Counted from the first letter of the stretch, positions 14,514 through 23,769 are shown. The stretch: DNA of 64,000 bases from Friedmanniella luteola (GCF_900105065.1 NZ_LT629749.1:1054001-1118000), one strand, 5' to 3'. Notes: generated by a model from the letters alone, not told the origin. A program made the numbers and translations.

Positions 14514-15539
14514 GTGATCGATCTGCGCTCCGACACCGTCACCCGACCCACCGCCGCGATGCGGGCCGCGATGGCCGAGGCCCCCGTCGGCGACGACGTC
14601 TACGGGGAGGACCCGACCGTCCTCGAGCTGGAGCGGCGGACGGCGGCGCTGCTGGGCCACGAGGCGGGGCTCTACTGCGCCACCGGCTCGCTGGCCAACC
14701 TGCTCGGCGTCCGGATGCTCGTGGAGCCGGGCCAGGAGGTCCTGTGCGACGTCGCCGCCCACGTGGCCCGCGCCGAGATGGGGGCGCACGCGGCCGTGCA
14801 CGGCCTGACGATGCGGACGTGGCCGTCGGACCACGGACGGCTGGAGGCCGAGCGGGTGGCCGAGATCCTGTCGCCGGCCGCCGGTCCCTACCTGGTCTCG
14901 ACCGCCGCCGTCGCGGTGGAGAACACGCACAACTTCGGCGGCGGCACCATCCAGCCGCTGGAGCAGCTCGAGGCCGTCGGCGCCCTCTGCCGGGAGCACG
15001 GCCTGGGCTACCACCTCGACGGCGCGCGGCTGTGGAACGCGCACGTGGCGAGCGGCGTGCCGCTCGAGGTCTACGGCCGGCTGTTCGACACCGTCAGCGT
15101 CTGCTTCTCCAAGGGCCTCGGCGCCCCCGTCGGCTCGGTGCTCGTGGGCAGCGCGGAGAACATGGCCCGCGCCCGGGTGCAGCGGAAGCGGCTCGGTGGC
15201 GGCTGGCGGCAGGCCGGGATGCTGGCCGCGGGCGCCCTGCACGCGCTCGACCACCACGTCGCCCGGCTGGCCGAGGACCACGCGGCGGCCCGCGCCCTGG
15301 CCGAGGCCGTCGCCGAGCACGCCCCCGCGGCCGTGGACGTCGACGCGCTCGAGACCAACATCGTCGTGCTCTCGACCGGCGACCGGCCCGCCGCTCCCGT
15401 GGCGGCGGCCGCCGCCGAGCAGGGGGTCCTGGTCTCCGCACTCGGTCCCCGGATGGTCCGGGTGGTCACCCACCTCGACGTGACCGCCGAGGAGTGCACG
15501 AGCGCCGGCAAGGTGCTCGGCGCGCTGCTCGGCGGCTAG
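14514..15539 (+). CDS. ltaE: low-specificity L-threonine aldolase
   Basis: A 341-residue fold-type I PLP enzyme that splits threonine or allo-threonine into glycine and acetaldehyde. The N-terminus IDLRSDTVTRPT is the family signature. GDDVYGEDPTV and VENTHNFGGGT follow. The PLP lysine is K200 in CFSKGLGAPVGS. The GTG at 14514 is chosen because the conserved block starts at residue 2. A TAGAAC -10-like box 7 bases upstream suggests leaderless transcription. The 258 bases between aroG and this gene hold only GC-rich repeats of GGCC. Confidence 0.93.
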   Translation: MIDLRSDTVTRPTAAMRAAMAEAPVGDDVYGEDPTVLELERRTAALLGHEAGLYCATGSLANLLGVRMLVEPGQEVLCDVAAHVARAEMGAHAAVHGLTMRTWPSDHGRLEAERVAEILSPAAGPYLVSTAAVAVENTHNFGGGTIQPLEQLEAVGALCREHGLGYHLDGARLWNAHVASGVPLEVYGRLFDTVSVCFSKGLGAPVGSVLVGSAENMARARVQRKRLGGGWRQAGMLAAGALHALDHHVARLAEDHAAARALAEAVAEHAPAAVDVDALETNIVVLSTGDRPAAPVAAAAAEQGVLVSALGPRMVRVVTHLDVTAEECTSAGKVLGALLGG

Positions 15540-15564
15540 CCGGACCACCCCGGCGGGCGGTCGT

Positions 15565-16140
15565 TCAAGGGGTGACGCGGCGGTAGTCCCGGCCGGCGGA
15601 GCGGGTGAGGCGGTTCTCCTCGACCAGGAACCGGCGGACGCTGGCCACGTCGTCGGTGACCTCGGCCAGGGCGGCGTTCACCTCGCCCTCGGTCAGGGCC
15701 CGGTCGGCGGGCAGCAGCTGGACCAGCAGGGCGGCCAGCCGCTCCCGCTCGTCCACGCGGGCCAGCACCGGGAGCCCCGTCAGCCGGCCGTGCCGGAACA
15801 GCCGGCCGAGCGCCGGGTCCGCGGCCAGCAGTGCGGTGACGGGCAGCGCGGCCAGCAGCGCCCCGGCGGTCTCCTCGAGGACCTGGACCCGCGGCCGCAC
15901 CCGGTGCGCGGCGACGGTGACCAGGCCGGCTGCCTCGAGCGCCGCGAGGTGGCGGGCCGTCGTGCGGAGGTCCGTGCCCTGGTCCGCCGCGAGCGCCGGG
16001 ACCGTGCAGCCCTGCGTCGGCTCCTCCAGCCGCAGGACGCCGCCGAGCAGCGCGGCCCGCTGCCGGTCCGCCAGGACCGCCAGCTGCTGCGCGGCCCGGC
16101 TGAGCAGGGTGGCGGACGGGGCGGCGTCGTCGTCGGTCAC
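15565..16140 (-). CDS. DUF2087-containing ArsR-like transcriptional regulator
   Basis: A 191-residue protein. The N-terminal two thirds form a winged helix: LADRQRAALLGGVL, then LAADQGTDLRTTARHLAALEAAGLV and a wing. The C-terminal 70 residues (RHGRLTGLPVLARVDERERLAALLVQLLP ending in NRLTRSAGRDYRRV) match DUF2087, a domain seen with HTH regulators. The GTG at 16140 is preferred over an in-frame ATG at 16176 because GGGAGAG lies 8 bases upstream. It is divergent from the metallo-beta-lactamase gene across 73 bases, so it may regulate that gene. Confidence 0.82.
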   Translation of the reverse strand: MTDDDAAPSATLLSRAAQQLAVLADRQRAALLGGVLRLEEPTQGCTVPALAADQGTDLRTTARHLAALEAAGLVTVAAHRVRPRVQVLEETAGALLAALPVTALLAADPALGRLFRHGRLTGLPVLARVDERERLAALLVQLLPADRALTEGEVNAALAEVTDDVASVRRFLVEENRLTRSAGRDYRRVTP

Positions 16141-16201
16141 GGCCGCAGTCTCTCCCGCCGGGGAGGCGGACGCCATCGGTTTCGCCGCGGGCGGGCTGCC
16201 G

Positions 16202-16207
16202 TAGGTT
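16202..16207 (+). promoter_or_regulatory. -10 box, leaderless promoter of the MBL gene
   Basis: TAGGTT ends 6 bases before the ATG at 16214. The intergenic region is shared with the divergent DUF2087 regulator. Confidence 0.45.
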
Positions 16208-16213
16208 GACGCC

Positions 16214-16873
16214 ATGCGCATCGCCCACCTCGGCCACGCCGCCGTCCTGATCGAGACCGCCGACGCCCGGATCCTGCTGGACCCGGGGAACCTGTCGACG
16301 GGCTGGCACGGGCTCACCGACCTCGACGCCGTCCTGGTCACCCACGGCCACCCCGACCACCTCGACCCCGAGCACCTGCCGGCCCTGCTGGCGGCCAACC
16401 CGTCCGCCCGGGTGCTGCTGGAGCCGTCGGTGCTGCAGCAGGTGCAGGCCGGCGACCTGCCGCCGCTCGGGGAGGGCGCGGCCGCCCTGGCGCCGGAGGA
16501 GCAGACCGCCGTGGGTGACGTGCTGGTCACCGCGGTCGGCGGTCAGCACGCCGTCATCCACCGCGACATCCCCCGGATCGGCAACGTCGGCTTCGTGCTG
16601 CGGTCCGAGGGGGAGCCGACGTTCTTCCACCCCGGCGACTCCTACGAGACCGCGCCGAGCGGGGTCGACGTCGTCGCCATGCCCTCCTACGGGCCCTGGG
16701 GCGCGCTCAAGGAGACGGTGGACTGGGTGCGCGCCGTGGGGGCGCTCGAGGGGTTCCCGATCCACGACGAGCTGCTCAACGACCGCGGCCGCGGGCTGAT
16801 CTCGGGCCGCGTCGACGCCATGACCGGCACCCGGGTGCTCGACCTGCGCGGCGGTGCGAGCCATGACTTCTGA
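16214..16873 (+). CDS. metallo-beta-lactamase-fold hydrolase
   Basis: A 219-residue member of the UlaG-like MBL group. The N-terminus RIAHLGHAAVLIE is typical, and the metal motif is THGHPDHLD (H44, H46, D48, H49). Later ligands are in GGQHAVIHRDI and in FFHPGDSYE. It lacks a signal peptide, so it acts in the cytosol. The substrate is unknown; relatives act on lactones, phosphodiesters or sulfonates. The next gene starts within its last 11 bases. Confidence 0.88.
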   Translation: MRIAHLGHAAVLIETADARILLDPGNLSTGWHGLTDLDAVLVTHGHPDHLDPEHLPALLAANPSARVLLEPSVLQQVQAGDLPPLGEGAAALAPEEQTAVGDVLVTAVGGQHAVIHRDIPRIGNVGFVLRSEGEPTFFHPGDSYETAPSGVDVVAMPSYGPWGALKETVDWVRAVGALEGFPIHDELLNDRGRGLISGRVDAMTGTRVLDLRGGASHDF

Positions 16874-17546
16874 GGACGGACGCGCTGCGGGGCGCGGGAT
16901 GCGCGTCGTCATCGCCGGGGGTCACGGCCAGATCGCCCTGCTCACCGCCCGGCTGCTGGCCGACGCCGGGCACCGGCCCGTCGGCCTGATCCGCAACCCC
17001 GCCCAGGGCGGGGACCTGGTCGCCGCCGGGGCCGAGCCGGCCGTCGTCGACCTCGAGCACAGCGACGTCGACACGGTGGCCGCGCTGCTGAGCGGGGCCG
17101 ACGCCGTCGTCTTCGCCGCGGGGGCGGGCCCGAACAGCGGGGCGGCCCGCAAGCTCACCCTCGACCGGGACGGTGCCGTCCTGCTGGCCGACGCGGCCGA
17201 GCGGGCCGGGGTCCGGCGCTACGTGATGGTCTCCTCGATGGGCGCCGACACCTTCGACGCCGGCTCCGAGGACGTCTTCCAGGTCTACCAGCGGGCCAAG
17301 AGCGAGGCGGACGCCGACCTCCGCCGCCGCGACCTGGACTGGACCGTCGTCCGGCCGGGCGGGCTGACCGACGAGGCGCCGACCGGTCGCGTCCGGGTGG
17401 CCGTCGAGACCGGGCGGGGCACCGTGCCGCGGGCCGACGTGGCCGCGGTGCTCGCCGCCCTGCTGAGCACGGGGGCGGGCGTCGGCGCACAGTTCGAGCT
17501 GGTCAGCGGGGACACGCCCGTGGCGGAGGCCGTCGCTGCGCTCTGA
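16863..17546 (+). CDS. NAD(P)-binding Rossmann protein (atypical SDR)
   Basis: A 227-residue NAD(P)H-binding protein. VVIAGGHGQIALLTARLLADAGH is the nucleotide loop, followed by a second strand with RNP, DAVVFAAGAG and YVMVSSMGAD. The protein has no classical YxxxK and ends in a short C-terminal part, like the BVR-B/YwnB group of atypical SDRs. The ATG at 16863 overlaps the MBL gene by 11 bases. An in-frame ATG at 16899 is also possible. Substrate unknown; quinone or flavin reduction is the family guess. Confidence 0.85.
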   Translation: MTSEDGRAAGRGMRVVIAGGHGQIALLTARLLADAGHRPVGLIRNPAQGGDLVAAGAEPAVVDLEHSDVDTVAALLSGADAVVFAAGAGPNSGAARKLTLDRDGAVLLADAAERAGVRRYVMVSSMGADTFDAGSEDVFQVYQRAKSEADADLRRRDLDWTVVRPGGLTDEAPTGRVRVAVETGRGTVPRADVAAVLAALLSTGAGVGAQFELVSGDTPVAEAVAAL

Positions 17547-17550
17547 CCCC

Positions 17551-18282
17551 TCAGGGCGCGTCGGGGGCGTTGCGCGTGACGCAGAAGACCTGCCCGGCCG
17601 GGTCGCGCAGGGCGACGAAGCCGTCGCCCTCGTGCAGCGGCGCGGCGCCCCGGTCCTGGAGCAGTGTGACGTCGGCCGCGAGGTCCTCCGAGCCGAGGTC
17701 GAGGTGCAGCCGGGTCGGGCCGCCGTCGTCGTCGTCCAGCCGCTGCAGCAGCACCTGCAGGGGGTGGCCGGGCGACGGGACCAGCCGGCCGAGGAACTCG
17801 GGGTCGTCGACGGGCACCTCTCGCCAGGCCAGCGCCGCCCGCCAGAACGCGGCGTCGACGTCCACCAGCCGCGGCGGCAGGTCCAGGCAGACCTGCACCA
17901 GCCGTCGGCGGGTGCCCGAGGGTCCCGTGACCGGCGCCGGCCGGGTCCGGGGACGGGCGGCCAGCAGGCAGAGCTCCAGCCCGCCGGGGGAGCGCACGGT
18001 CCACCAGTCGGCGGTCCGGCGCACGTCGGTGGCCCCCAGGGCCAGCAGCCGGGCGTGCTCGGCGTCGACGTCGTCGACCTCGAGGTCGAGGTGCCGGCCG
18101 GCCGGGCCGTCGACCTGCTGGAGGTGCACGTACGCGTCGCCGTCGGGTGGGCTGAAGCTGCGCAGCTCCGGGTGGTCCGGCCACGGGCCGCCGAGCGGCC
18201 AGCCGAGGGCGGTGGCCCAGAAGCCGCCCGTGGGCTCGGCGGCCGGCACGTCGAGCACGACGTGCAGCCAGCCGGCGGTCAC
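17551..18282 (-). CDS. tandem VOC (glyoxalase-like) domain protein
   Basis: A 243-residue protein with two vicinal-oxygen-chelate domains. The first half starts LHVVLDVPAAEPTGGFWATALGW and includes HLDLEVDDVDAEHARLLALGA. The second starts VQVCLDLPPRLVDVDAAFWRAALAW and includes RLHLDLGSEDLAADVTLLQDRG. Several metal-type His and Glu positions remain. It could be an enzyme or a small-molecule-binding immunity protein. Its GTG overlaps the stop of the upstream membrane protein by 4 bases, making it third in an operon led by the EamA transporter. Confidence 0.85.
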   Translation of the reverse strand: MTAGWLHVVLDVPAAEPTGGFWATALGWPLGGPWPDHPELRSFSPPDGDAYVHLQQVDGPAGRHLDLEVDDVDAEHARLLALGATDVRRTADWWTVRSPGGLELCLLAARPRTRPAPVTGPSGTRRRLVQVCLDLPPRLVDVDAAFWRAALAWREVPVDDPEFLGRLVPSPGHPLQVLLQRLDDDDGGPTRLHLDLGSEDLAADVTLLQDRGAAPLHEGDGFVALRDPAGQVFCVTRNAPDAP

Positions 18283-19589
18283 CGGAGCTCCGGGGTGGGC
18301 TGCGCCCCGAGCGGGGCGTGCGCCGGTGCCGGGGGCAGCGGTGCGGTCAGCGCGTCCACGCGGAAGGCCGGCGGGGAGATCTGGAGGTTCTTCCACACGA
18401 AGGAGGGCACCCGGGCGAGGAAGTCGTGGGCGAAGTCGGCGCAGAAGGCGAGCGTCTCGGTGTCGTGGGAGGAGACGAGGAACCGCATCAGGTTCCCCTC
18501 GATCCGGAGGCCCGGCGGCCGGACGGCCATCAGGAACTCCATGGTGCGCGGGTGGATGACGTCGTAGGCGAGCCGGGCGCTGGCCGAGCGGACCTTGAAC
18601 CGGTCGTTGAACTCCTCGCTCTCGAACCGGATGCGCTCGCCGCCCCAGCCGCCGTCGACGCTGAGCTGCGGGAGCGCGAAGGGCAGCCAGACCCCGGCGA
18701 CGACCTCGTCGTGGTGCTCGGTGACGGTCCGCGTCTGGCTGCGGCCCTGGCTGTCGGTGCTGGTCTCGGTGCGGTGGGTCTTCCAGCGGTGCACCAGCCC
18801 TTCGACGGGGAGCCCGCCGTTGTCGCCGCGGACGACCTGCTCAGTGGTGTGCCCGAAGCCGGCGGTGGTCAGGCCGAAGCGGGCGATCGCGCTGTCGTCG
18901 GAGCCCACCAGCACCCAGTCGGGCCGGCCGTGGAAGGTGAACCCGGGGGCCACCGGGGGCCGGGACCAGGGGGCGACGGCGGCGGGGTCGACGGCCAGCA
19001 CCACCGGGGCCAGCGCCTCGAGGTACGCCTGCAGGGCGTCGGGGTCCTTCGGGGCGCCCACCGCCACCAGCTGGGCACCGTCGACGCTGACGTCGACCGG
19101 GTGACCGGCCCGGCCGAAGGCGGCGAGGGCGGCGAGCACCGCGGGGCTCAGCAGCGCCCGGGCGTAGCCGGGGTCGGCGGCGTGCACCTGCAGGGCCGGG
19201 TCGAGAGGGACCGCGGGCAGCCGGACGCCGGCCCGGACGGGTCCCGCGCTGACGAACAGGTCGGGCAGGGTGGCGGGCAGCCGCAGGCTCGCCAGGCGGG
19301 CGTCGAAGCGGGGTCCGCCGCTCTTCACCTCGTACTCGAAGACCCGGAAGGGCACGCCCGCGCGCGTGGTGCCGGCGATACCCTCGTCGACGGCCCGGAC
19401 CAGGCCGAGACCGAAGGGCGGGGCGTGGTGGTCGAGCACCGACTCCAGGGACGGGGCGCTCTCGAAGGCCCAGCCGCGCTCCCGGAGGCTGGCGACGTAG
19501 CGGTGCCGGCGGACCAGCAGGAGCACCCCGAGGACCACGCCCACCAGGAGCAGGCCGAGCAGGACGTAGACCACCGGGCCCCCGTTCAC
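18279..19589 (-). CDS. membrane-anchored protein of unknown function
   Basis: A 436-residue protein with a single N-terminal transmembrane segment (VYVLLGLLLVGVVLGVLLLV) and a large cytosolic part. The centre repeats the theme of comparing residues to a threshold sheet (PATLPDLFVSAG, PRFDARLASL). The region RIRFESEEFNDRFKV followed by AYDVIHPRTMEFLM resembles DUF3137-like proteins, but I am not certain. The GTG overlaps the EamA gene by 4 bases. Nothing in it suggests an enzyme. Confidence 0.75.
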   Translation of the reverse strand: MNGGPVVYVLLGLLLVGVVLGVLLLVRRHRYVASLRERGWAFESAPSLESVLDHHAPPFGLGLVRAVDEGIAGTTRAGVPFRVFEYEVKSGGPRFDARLASLRLPATLPDLFVSAGPVRAGVRLPAVPLDPALQVHAADPGYARALLSPAVLAALAAFGRAGHPVDVSVDGAQLVAVGAPKDPDALQAYLEALAPVVLAVDPAAVAPWSRPPVAPGFTFHGRPDWVLVGSDDSAIARFGLTTAGFGHTTEQVVRGDNGGLPVEGLVHRWKTHRTETSTDSQGRSQTRTVTEHHDEVVAGVWLPFALPQLSVDGGWGGERIRFESEEFNDRFKVRSASARLAYDVIHPRTMEFLMAVRPPGLRIEGNLMRFLVSSHDTETLAFCADFAHDFLARVPSFVWKNLQISPPAFRVDALTAPLPPAPAHAPLGAQPTPELR

Positions 19590-20533
19590 GACGTCTCGCG
19601 GCCCACGTCGACGGGGGTCGCCGGGCCGGTCGGGCCGGCGTCGGCACGGCCGCGGCGGCGCCGCGGGGCGAGCTCCACGAGGTACATGGCGGCGAGGATA
19701 GCGAGCCCACCGGCCACCATCCTGGACGTCAGCCGGTCGTCGCCGAGGGTCACGGCGAAGGCCGCGGCCCACACCGGCTCCATGGCCATCACGACGGCGG
19801 CGCGCGCGGCCTCCACCCGGGCCTGGGCCCAGGTCTGCAGCACCATGGTGAGCGCGCCGGCGACGACGGCGAGGTACAGCACGGCCAGCCAGTCGCCCGT
19901 CGACGCGGGCAGCTGCAGGCCCGGGCTGCCCGCGCCGGGCCAGACCGCGGCCACCGTGCAGACCGCGGTGATGACGACCATCTGCACCAGGCTGAGCGGC
20001 AGCGCCTCGCCGGGGGTGGACAGCCGGCCCATCGCGATGATGTGGCCGGCGTAGACCAGGGCCGACAGCAGGGTGAGCAGCTCGCCGGGGCCGAGGGCGA
20101 AGCCGTTCAGGCTCAGCACCCCGAGCCCGACGGTGGCCAGCCCGGAGGCCGCCCAGGTGGTGGCGCTGACCCGGGTCCGCAGCAGCAGCGCGGCCAGCAG
20201 GGGCGTCGCCACGACGTAGAGGCCGGTGATGAAGCCCGAGACGCTGGCCGAGGTCAGGGCGAGCCCGGCGGTCTGCAGGATCTGGGCGACCCCGTAGAGC
20301 AGTCCCAGCAGCAGGCCCGAGCGCAGGGTCGCCCGGCTCATCCGCAGCCGGCGCCCGGCCAGCAGCACGAGGGCGAGGCTGCCGATCCCGAACCGCAGGG
20401 CCAGCATGTCCGCGACGGGCAGCCGGACCAGCAGGTCCTTGATCAGGAAGAAGGTCGACCCCCAGGCCGCGGTCATGGCCAGCAGGGCCAGCAGCGGGGC
20501 GAGGTCGGACCGGCGACGGAGGGGGGACGGCAC
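19586..20533 (-). CDS. EamA/DMT-family transporter
   Basis: A 315-residue inner-membrane exporter of the drug/metabolite transporter superfamily with about ten membrane segments in two EamA repeats. The first repeat opens with LLALLAMTAAWGSTFFLIKDLL; the second contains LYLAVVAGALTMVLQTWAQ. Such proteins export amino acids, metabolites or drugs. It heads a three-gene operon with the membrane protein and the VOC protein, all coupled by 4-base overlaps. A VOC protein beside an exporter suggests handling of a small toxic molecule (inference). Confidence 0.9.
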   Translation of the reverse strand: MPSPLRRRSDLAPLLALLAMTAAWGSTFFLIKDLLVRLPVADMLALRFGIGSLALVLLAGRRLRMSRATLRSGLLLGLLYGVAQILQTAGLALTSASVSGFITGLYVVATPLLAALLLRTRVSATTWAASGLATVGLGVLSLNGFALGPGELLTLLSALVYAGHIIAMGRLSTPGEALPLSLVQMVVITAVCTVAAVWPGAGSPGLQLPASTGDWLAVLYLAVVAGALTMVLQTWAQARVEAARAAVVMAMEPVWAAAFAVTLGDDRLTSRMVAGGLAILAAMYLVELAPRRRRGRADAGPTGPATPVDVGRETS

Positions 20534-20539
20534 CCGCCC

Positions 20540-20545
20540 AGCCTA
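20540..20545 (-). promoter_or_regulatory. -10 box, leaderless promoter of the EamA operon
   Basis: On the minus strand TAGGCT lies 6 bases before the GTG at 20533. No Shine-Dalgarno is present. Confidence 0.5.
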
Positions 20546-20567
20546 GGGGTGGGGTGCCGGCCCGGGA

Positions 20568-22643
20568 TCAGACGACGTAGAGGGTGATCGTCGAGCCCTT
20601 CGGTGCCTGCGAGCGGGCCTTCGGGTCGGTGGAGACGACGAAGCCGACGCCGATGTAGTTGACCGCCGCCGCCTGCACCCGGGTCCGGAAGCCGGCGTCC
20701 TGCATCACCTTCTCGGCGGCCCGGACCCCCATCGCCCGGACGTTCGGCACGGTGACCAGGACGGGTCCGAGCGAGCGGGCGAGCTCGACCTCGTCGCCCT
20801 TCTGCCCGGTGCCGGGCCCGGGCGACTGGCTGATGACCCGGCCGACCGGCACCTCGTCGGAGTGGGCGGTCGTGACCGTGACCAGGAAGCCGGCCTTCTC
20901 GAGCGCCGCGACGGCGTCGTCGACGCCCTTGCCGGTCCAGTCGGCGATCTTGACCGGCTTCGGGCCGCGGGACACCGTCAGCGCGACGGCGGTGCCGGGC
21001 TTGACCGGGGTCCCGGCCGCGGCCGAGGCCCCGGTCACGGTGCCGGCCGGCACGGTGTCGCTCCAGGCCTCGGTGACCTCGCCGGCGCTGAGCCGCCCGT
21101 TCGCCAGGGCCGCCGCGGCCTCGGCCCGCGGCAGCCCGACGAGGGTGGGCACGGGGTAGCGCTCGGGGCCCCGGGAGACGACGGCGTCGATCGGGCCGCC
21201 GTCGAGGATCTTCGCGCCGGGGCCCGGCTCGGTCGAGATGACGGCGCCGCGGGGAACCGACTCGCTGTAGGCCTCGTCGACCCGCAGGTCCAGCCCGGCC
21301 CGGTCGGCGACCTGCTCGGCGTCGGCGCGGGTCAGGCTGGCCAGCGCGGGCGCCGTGGTGAAGCGGCCCTCGGTCAGGTACCAGCCGGCCAGCAGCGCCA
21401 GGGTGGTGAGCAGCAGCACCAGCAGCACGGCCAACCAGCCGCGGCGGCGGCGGCGGGCCTGCCGCTCCCGCTGGGCGGCGGCCCGGCCGAGCCCCGAGGG
21501 GCGGGGAGCCACCGGCACGACGGGCGGCGGGGCCGAGGCCGCGGTGGGCCGGAGGGCCTCGACGTGGGCCGGTCCGGGTCCGGCCGTCGGCGGTGCCGGG
21601 GCGGGCGGCGGGGCGTCGGCGGCCGGCGAGCGCGGGGTGGCCGGGGCGCCACCGGTGGTCAGCGGCGCCGCCGCGACCCACTGGGTGGGCTCGCCGTCGG
21701 CGTCGTCCACGGGCTGCGTGCGCAGCACGCTGAGGTCCTGGGTGAGCTCGGGGTCGTCGACGACGCCGTCGCGCAGGGCCGCCCGGACCCGGCGCACCTG
21801 GGTGAGCAGCACCCGGGCGTCGTGCGGGCGGCTGTCGGCGTCGCGGGCGGTGGCCCCGGCGACCAGGGCGTCGAGGTAGGGCGGGATCCGGCCGGAGCGG
21901 TTCACCGCCGACGGCGCCGGGACGTCGTTGTGGACGTGGGCGTAGGCGACCTGGATGGGGGTCTCGCCGGTGTGCGGCTTGCGGCCGGTGAGCAGCTCGA
22001 ACAGCACGACCCCTGCGCTGTACACGTCGGAGCGGGCGTCGGCGCGGCCCGAGAGCACCAGCTCGGGCGGCAGGTAGGACACCGTGCCGATCAGCATCCC
22101 CTGGGTGGCCGTCGAGGTCTGCGCGGAGACGGCCTTGGCCAGGCCGAAATCGGCGACCTTGATCTGCCCGCGGTCGCTGATCAGCACGTTCTCGGGCTTG
22201 ACGTCGCGGTGCACCAGCCCGGCGTCGTGGGCGGCGGCCAGCGCGGCGAGCACCGGCTCGAACACCTCCAGGGCCCGGGTGGGCGCCATCGGCGCCTCGC
22301 GCAGGATGACGTCGCGCAAGGTGGGGCCCTCGACGTACTCCATGACGATGTAGGGCCGCAGGGTGTGGCCGTCCAGCACGGCCTGGCCCTGGTCGAACAC
22401 CGAGACGACGTTCGGGTGGGAGAGCCGGGCCGCGGCGCGGGCCTCGCGGTCGAACTTCTTGGCGAACTCGACGTCGTCGCCGAGCCCGACGTGCATGACC
22501 TTGACGGCGACGGTGCGGGTCAGCCGGGTGTCCACGGCCTGGTAGACGGTGGCCATGCCGCCCCGGGCGAGACGCTGGGTGATCTGGTAGCGACCGTCGA
22601 GGACCTGGCCGACCAGGGGGTCGCCGACGCTCGTCATGGTCAC
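20568..22643 (-). CDS. pknL: PASTA-domain Ser/Thr protein kinase, PknL type
   Basis: A 691-residue bitopic membrane kinase. Residues 20-285 form a eukaryote-type kinase with glycine loop LARGGMATVY, K48 (VAVKVM), HRDVKPEN (145-152), DFG (165-167) and activation segment TATQGMLIGTVSYLPPE. A Pro/Ala-rich linker and a basic stretch precede the single membrane helix at 402-422. Four PASTA repeats follow outside the cell and should bind muropeptides or lipid II. The GTG at 22643 is preferred because GGAG lies 5 bases upstream; ATG 22637 is possible. It matches Rv2176 in synteny and probably controls envelope synthesis. Confidence 0.93.
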   Translation of the reverse strand: MTMTSVGDPLVGQVLDGRYQITQRLARGGMATVYQAVDTRLTRTVAVKVMHVGLGDDVEFAKKFDREARAAARLSHPNVVSVFDQGQAVLDGHTLRPYIVMEYVEGPTLRDVILREAPMAPTRALEVFEPVLAALAAAHDAGLVHRDVKPENVLISDRGQIKVADFGLAKAVSAQTSTATQGMLIGTVSYLPPELVLSGRADARSDVYSAGVVLFELLTGRKPHTGETPIQVAYAHVHNDVPAPSAVNRSGRIPPYLDALVAGATARDADSRPHDARVLLTQVRRVRAALRDGVVDDPELTQDLSVLRTQPVDDADGEPTQWVAAAPLTTGGAPATPRSPAADAPPPAPAPPTAGPGPAHVEALRPTAASAPPPVVPVAPRPSGLGRAAAQRERQARRRRRGWLAVLLVLLLTTLALLAGWYLTEGRFTTAPALASLTRADAEQVADRAGLDLRVDEAYSESVPRGAVISTEPGPGAKILDGGPIDAVVSRGPERYPVPTLVGLPRAEAAAALANGRLSAGEVTEAWSDTVPAGTVTGASAAAGTPVKPGTAVALTVSRGPKPVKIADWTGKGVDDAVAALEKAGFLVTVTTAHSDEVPVGRVISQSPGPGTGQKGDEVELARSLGPVLVTVPNVRAMGVRAAEKVMQDAGFRTRVQAAAVNYIGVGFVVSTDPKARSQAPKGSTITLYVV

Positions 22644-22692
22644 GCCTGCTCCAGACACGGTGGGGACGATGGCCGTGTGGGCCTCGGCCGCG

Positions 22693-22698
22693 AGCATA
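22693..22698 (-). promoter_or_regulatory. candidate -10 box of pknL
   Basis: On the minus strand TATGCT lies about 50 bases upstream of the GTG start. No clear -35 box. It is the best match in the 215-base region between pknL and the next gene. Confidence 0.3.
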
Positions 22699-22858
22699 GG
22701 CCGGTCGGGGCGCTCGCCCGGGGAGGGCACGCCGTCGCCCGTCCGCCCGTCGCCGTCCACCGGTCGAGGATGCCGGACGCTCCTGTGCGTCCCGGGCGTT
22801 CTCGGGGGAGGACCGGGGTCACCGGCCCGGCGGTCCGGGTCACCCCCGACGGGCCGGG

Positions 22859-23722
22859 CTAGTCCTCACCGCGCAGCGCGGTCACGACCGCGGCGATGTC
22901 GTCCTCGCCGTGCCCGGCGGCCGACGCGGTGGCGTAGCAGTCGCGGACGGCGCCGAGCAGCCGCGACGGGAGCCCCCGGGCCTCGGCGGCGGCCAGGATG
23001 AGGCCGAGGTCCTTGAGCCCGCCGTCCAGCCCGAAGGCGGGGGAGAAGGCGCCCTGCAGCATGGCCGGCCCCTTCGTCTGCGCGTAGGCGCTGTCGGTGG
23101 CCGTGCCGCGGATGGCCTCGAGGAAGAGCTCCGGGTCGACGCCCTGCGCCTGGGCCAGGACGAGCGACTGCGCCGTCGCCGCCGTCAGCGTCAGCACCCA
23201 GGTGTTCGCGGCGAGCTTGAGCGCCGACGCCGCCCCCGCGCGGTCGCCGGCCCAGACGACGCGCGCCGCGACGGCGTCCAGCACCGGCGCGACCCGGGCC
23301 CGCAGCGCCGGGTCGCCGCTGGCCAGCACGACGAGGGTGCCGTCCTCGGCGGGCTTCCGGGTGCCGAGGACGGGGGCGTCGAGGAAGGCCAGCCCGTGCT
23401 CGGCGGCGAGGGCGGCCAGCTCCGCCGTCCCCACCGGGCCGACGGTCCCCGTCTGCAGCCACACGGCGCCCAGGCCGACGGCCCCGACGGCCTCCGCCAT
23501 CACCGCGCGGGTGGCCTCGAGGTCGAACAGCATGGTCAGCACGACGTCCGCGCCGGCCACGGCCTCCGCGGGGGAGCGCGCCGCGGTCGCGCCGGCGGCG
23601 ACCAGGGCGTCGGTCCTCCCGGGTGAGCGGTTCCAGACCCGGACGGCGTGCCCCGCCGCCAGCAGGCTGGCGGCCATCGGCGCGCCCATCGTCCCGGTCC
23701 CCAGCACGGCCACGTCTGTCAT
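22859..23722 (-). CDS. beta-hydroxyacid dehydrogenase family oxidoreductase
   Basis: A 287-residue NAD(P)-dependent enzyme of the 3-hydroxyisobutyrate dehydrogenase family. It has the dinucleotide loop VLGTGTMGAPMAASLLAAGH, the substrate block FLDAPVLGTRKPAEDGTL in place of the usual DAPVSGG, and the catalytic lysine in ALKLAANTW. The C-terminal all-alpha domain (GLKDLGLILAAAEARGL) is typical. The altered DAPVLGTRK block suggests a substrate other than hydroxyisobutyrate, perhaps a glyoxylate/succinic semialdehyde or an imine. It is divergent from the LLM monooxygenase around a palindrome. Confidence 0.88.
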   Translation of the reverse strand: MTDVAVLGTGTMGAPMAASLLAAGHAVRVWNRSPGRTDALVAAGATAARSPAEAVAGADVVLTMLFDLEATRAVMAEAVGAVGLGAVWLQTGTVGPVGTAELAALAAEHGLAFLDAPVLGTRKPAEDGTLVVLASGDPALRARVAPVLDAVAARVVWAGDRAGAASALKLAANTWVLTLTAATAQSLVLAQAQGVDPELFLEAIRGTATDSAYAQTKGPAMLQGAFSPAFGLDGGLKDLGLILAAAEARGLPSRLLGAVRDCYATASAAGHGEDDIAAVVTALRGED

Positions 23723-23769
23723 GGTGTCTGTTCTACCCGCTGGCCCCGCGGCGCCCGCATCCGGGAATA

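Noticed and set aside
12678-15548. 956-codon open frame on the minus strand opposite aroG and ltaE
   Set aside because: It is a GC-skew shadow of two well-conserved plus-strand genes; its translation is low in complexity and resembles no family. Other long antisense frames (e.g. 807-2195, 44245-46599) are rejected for the same reason.
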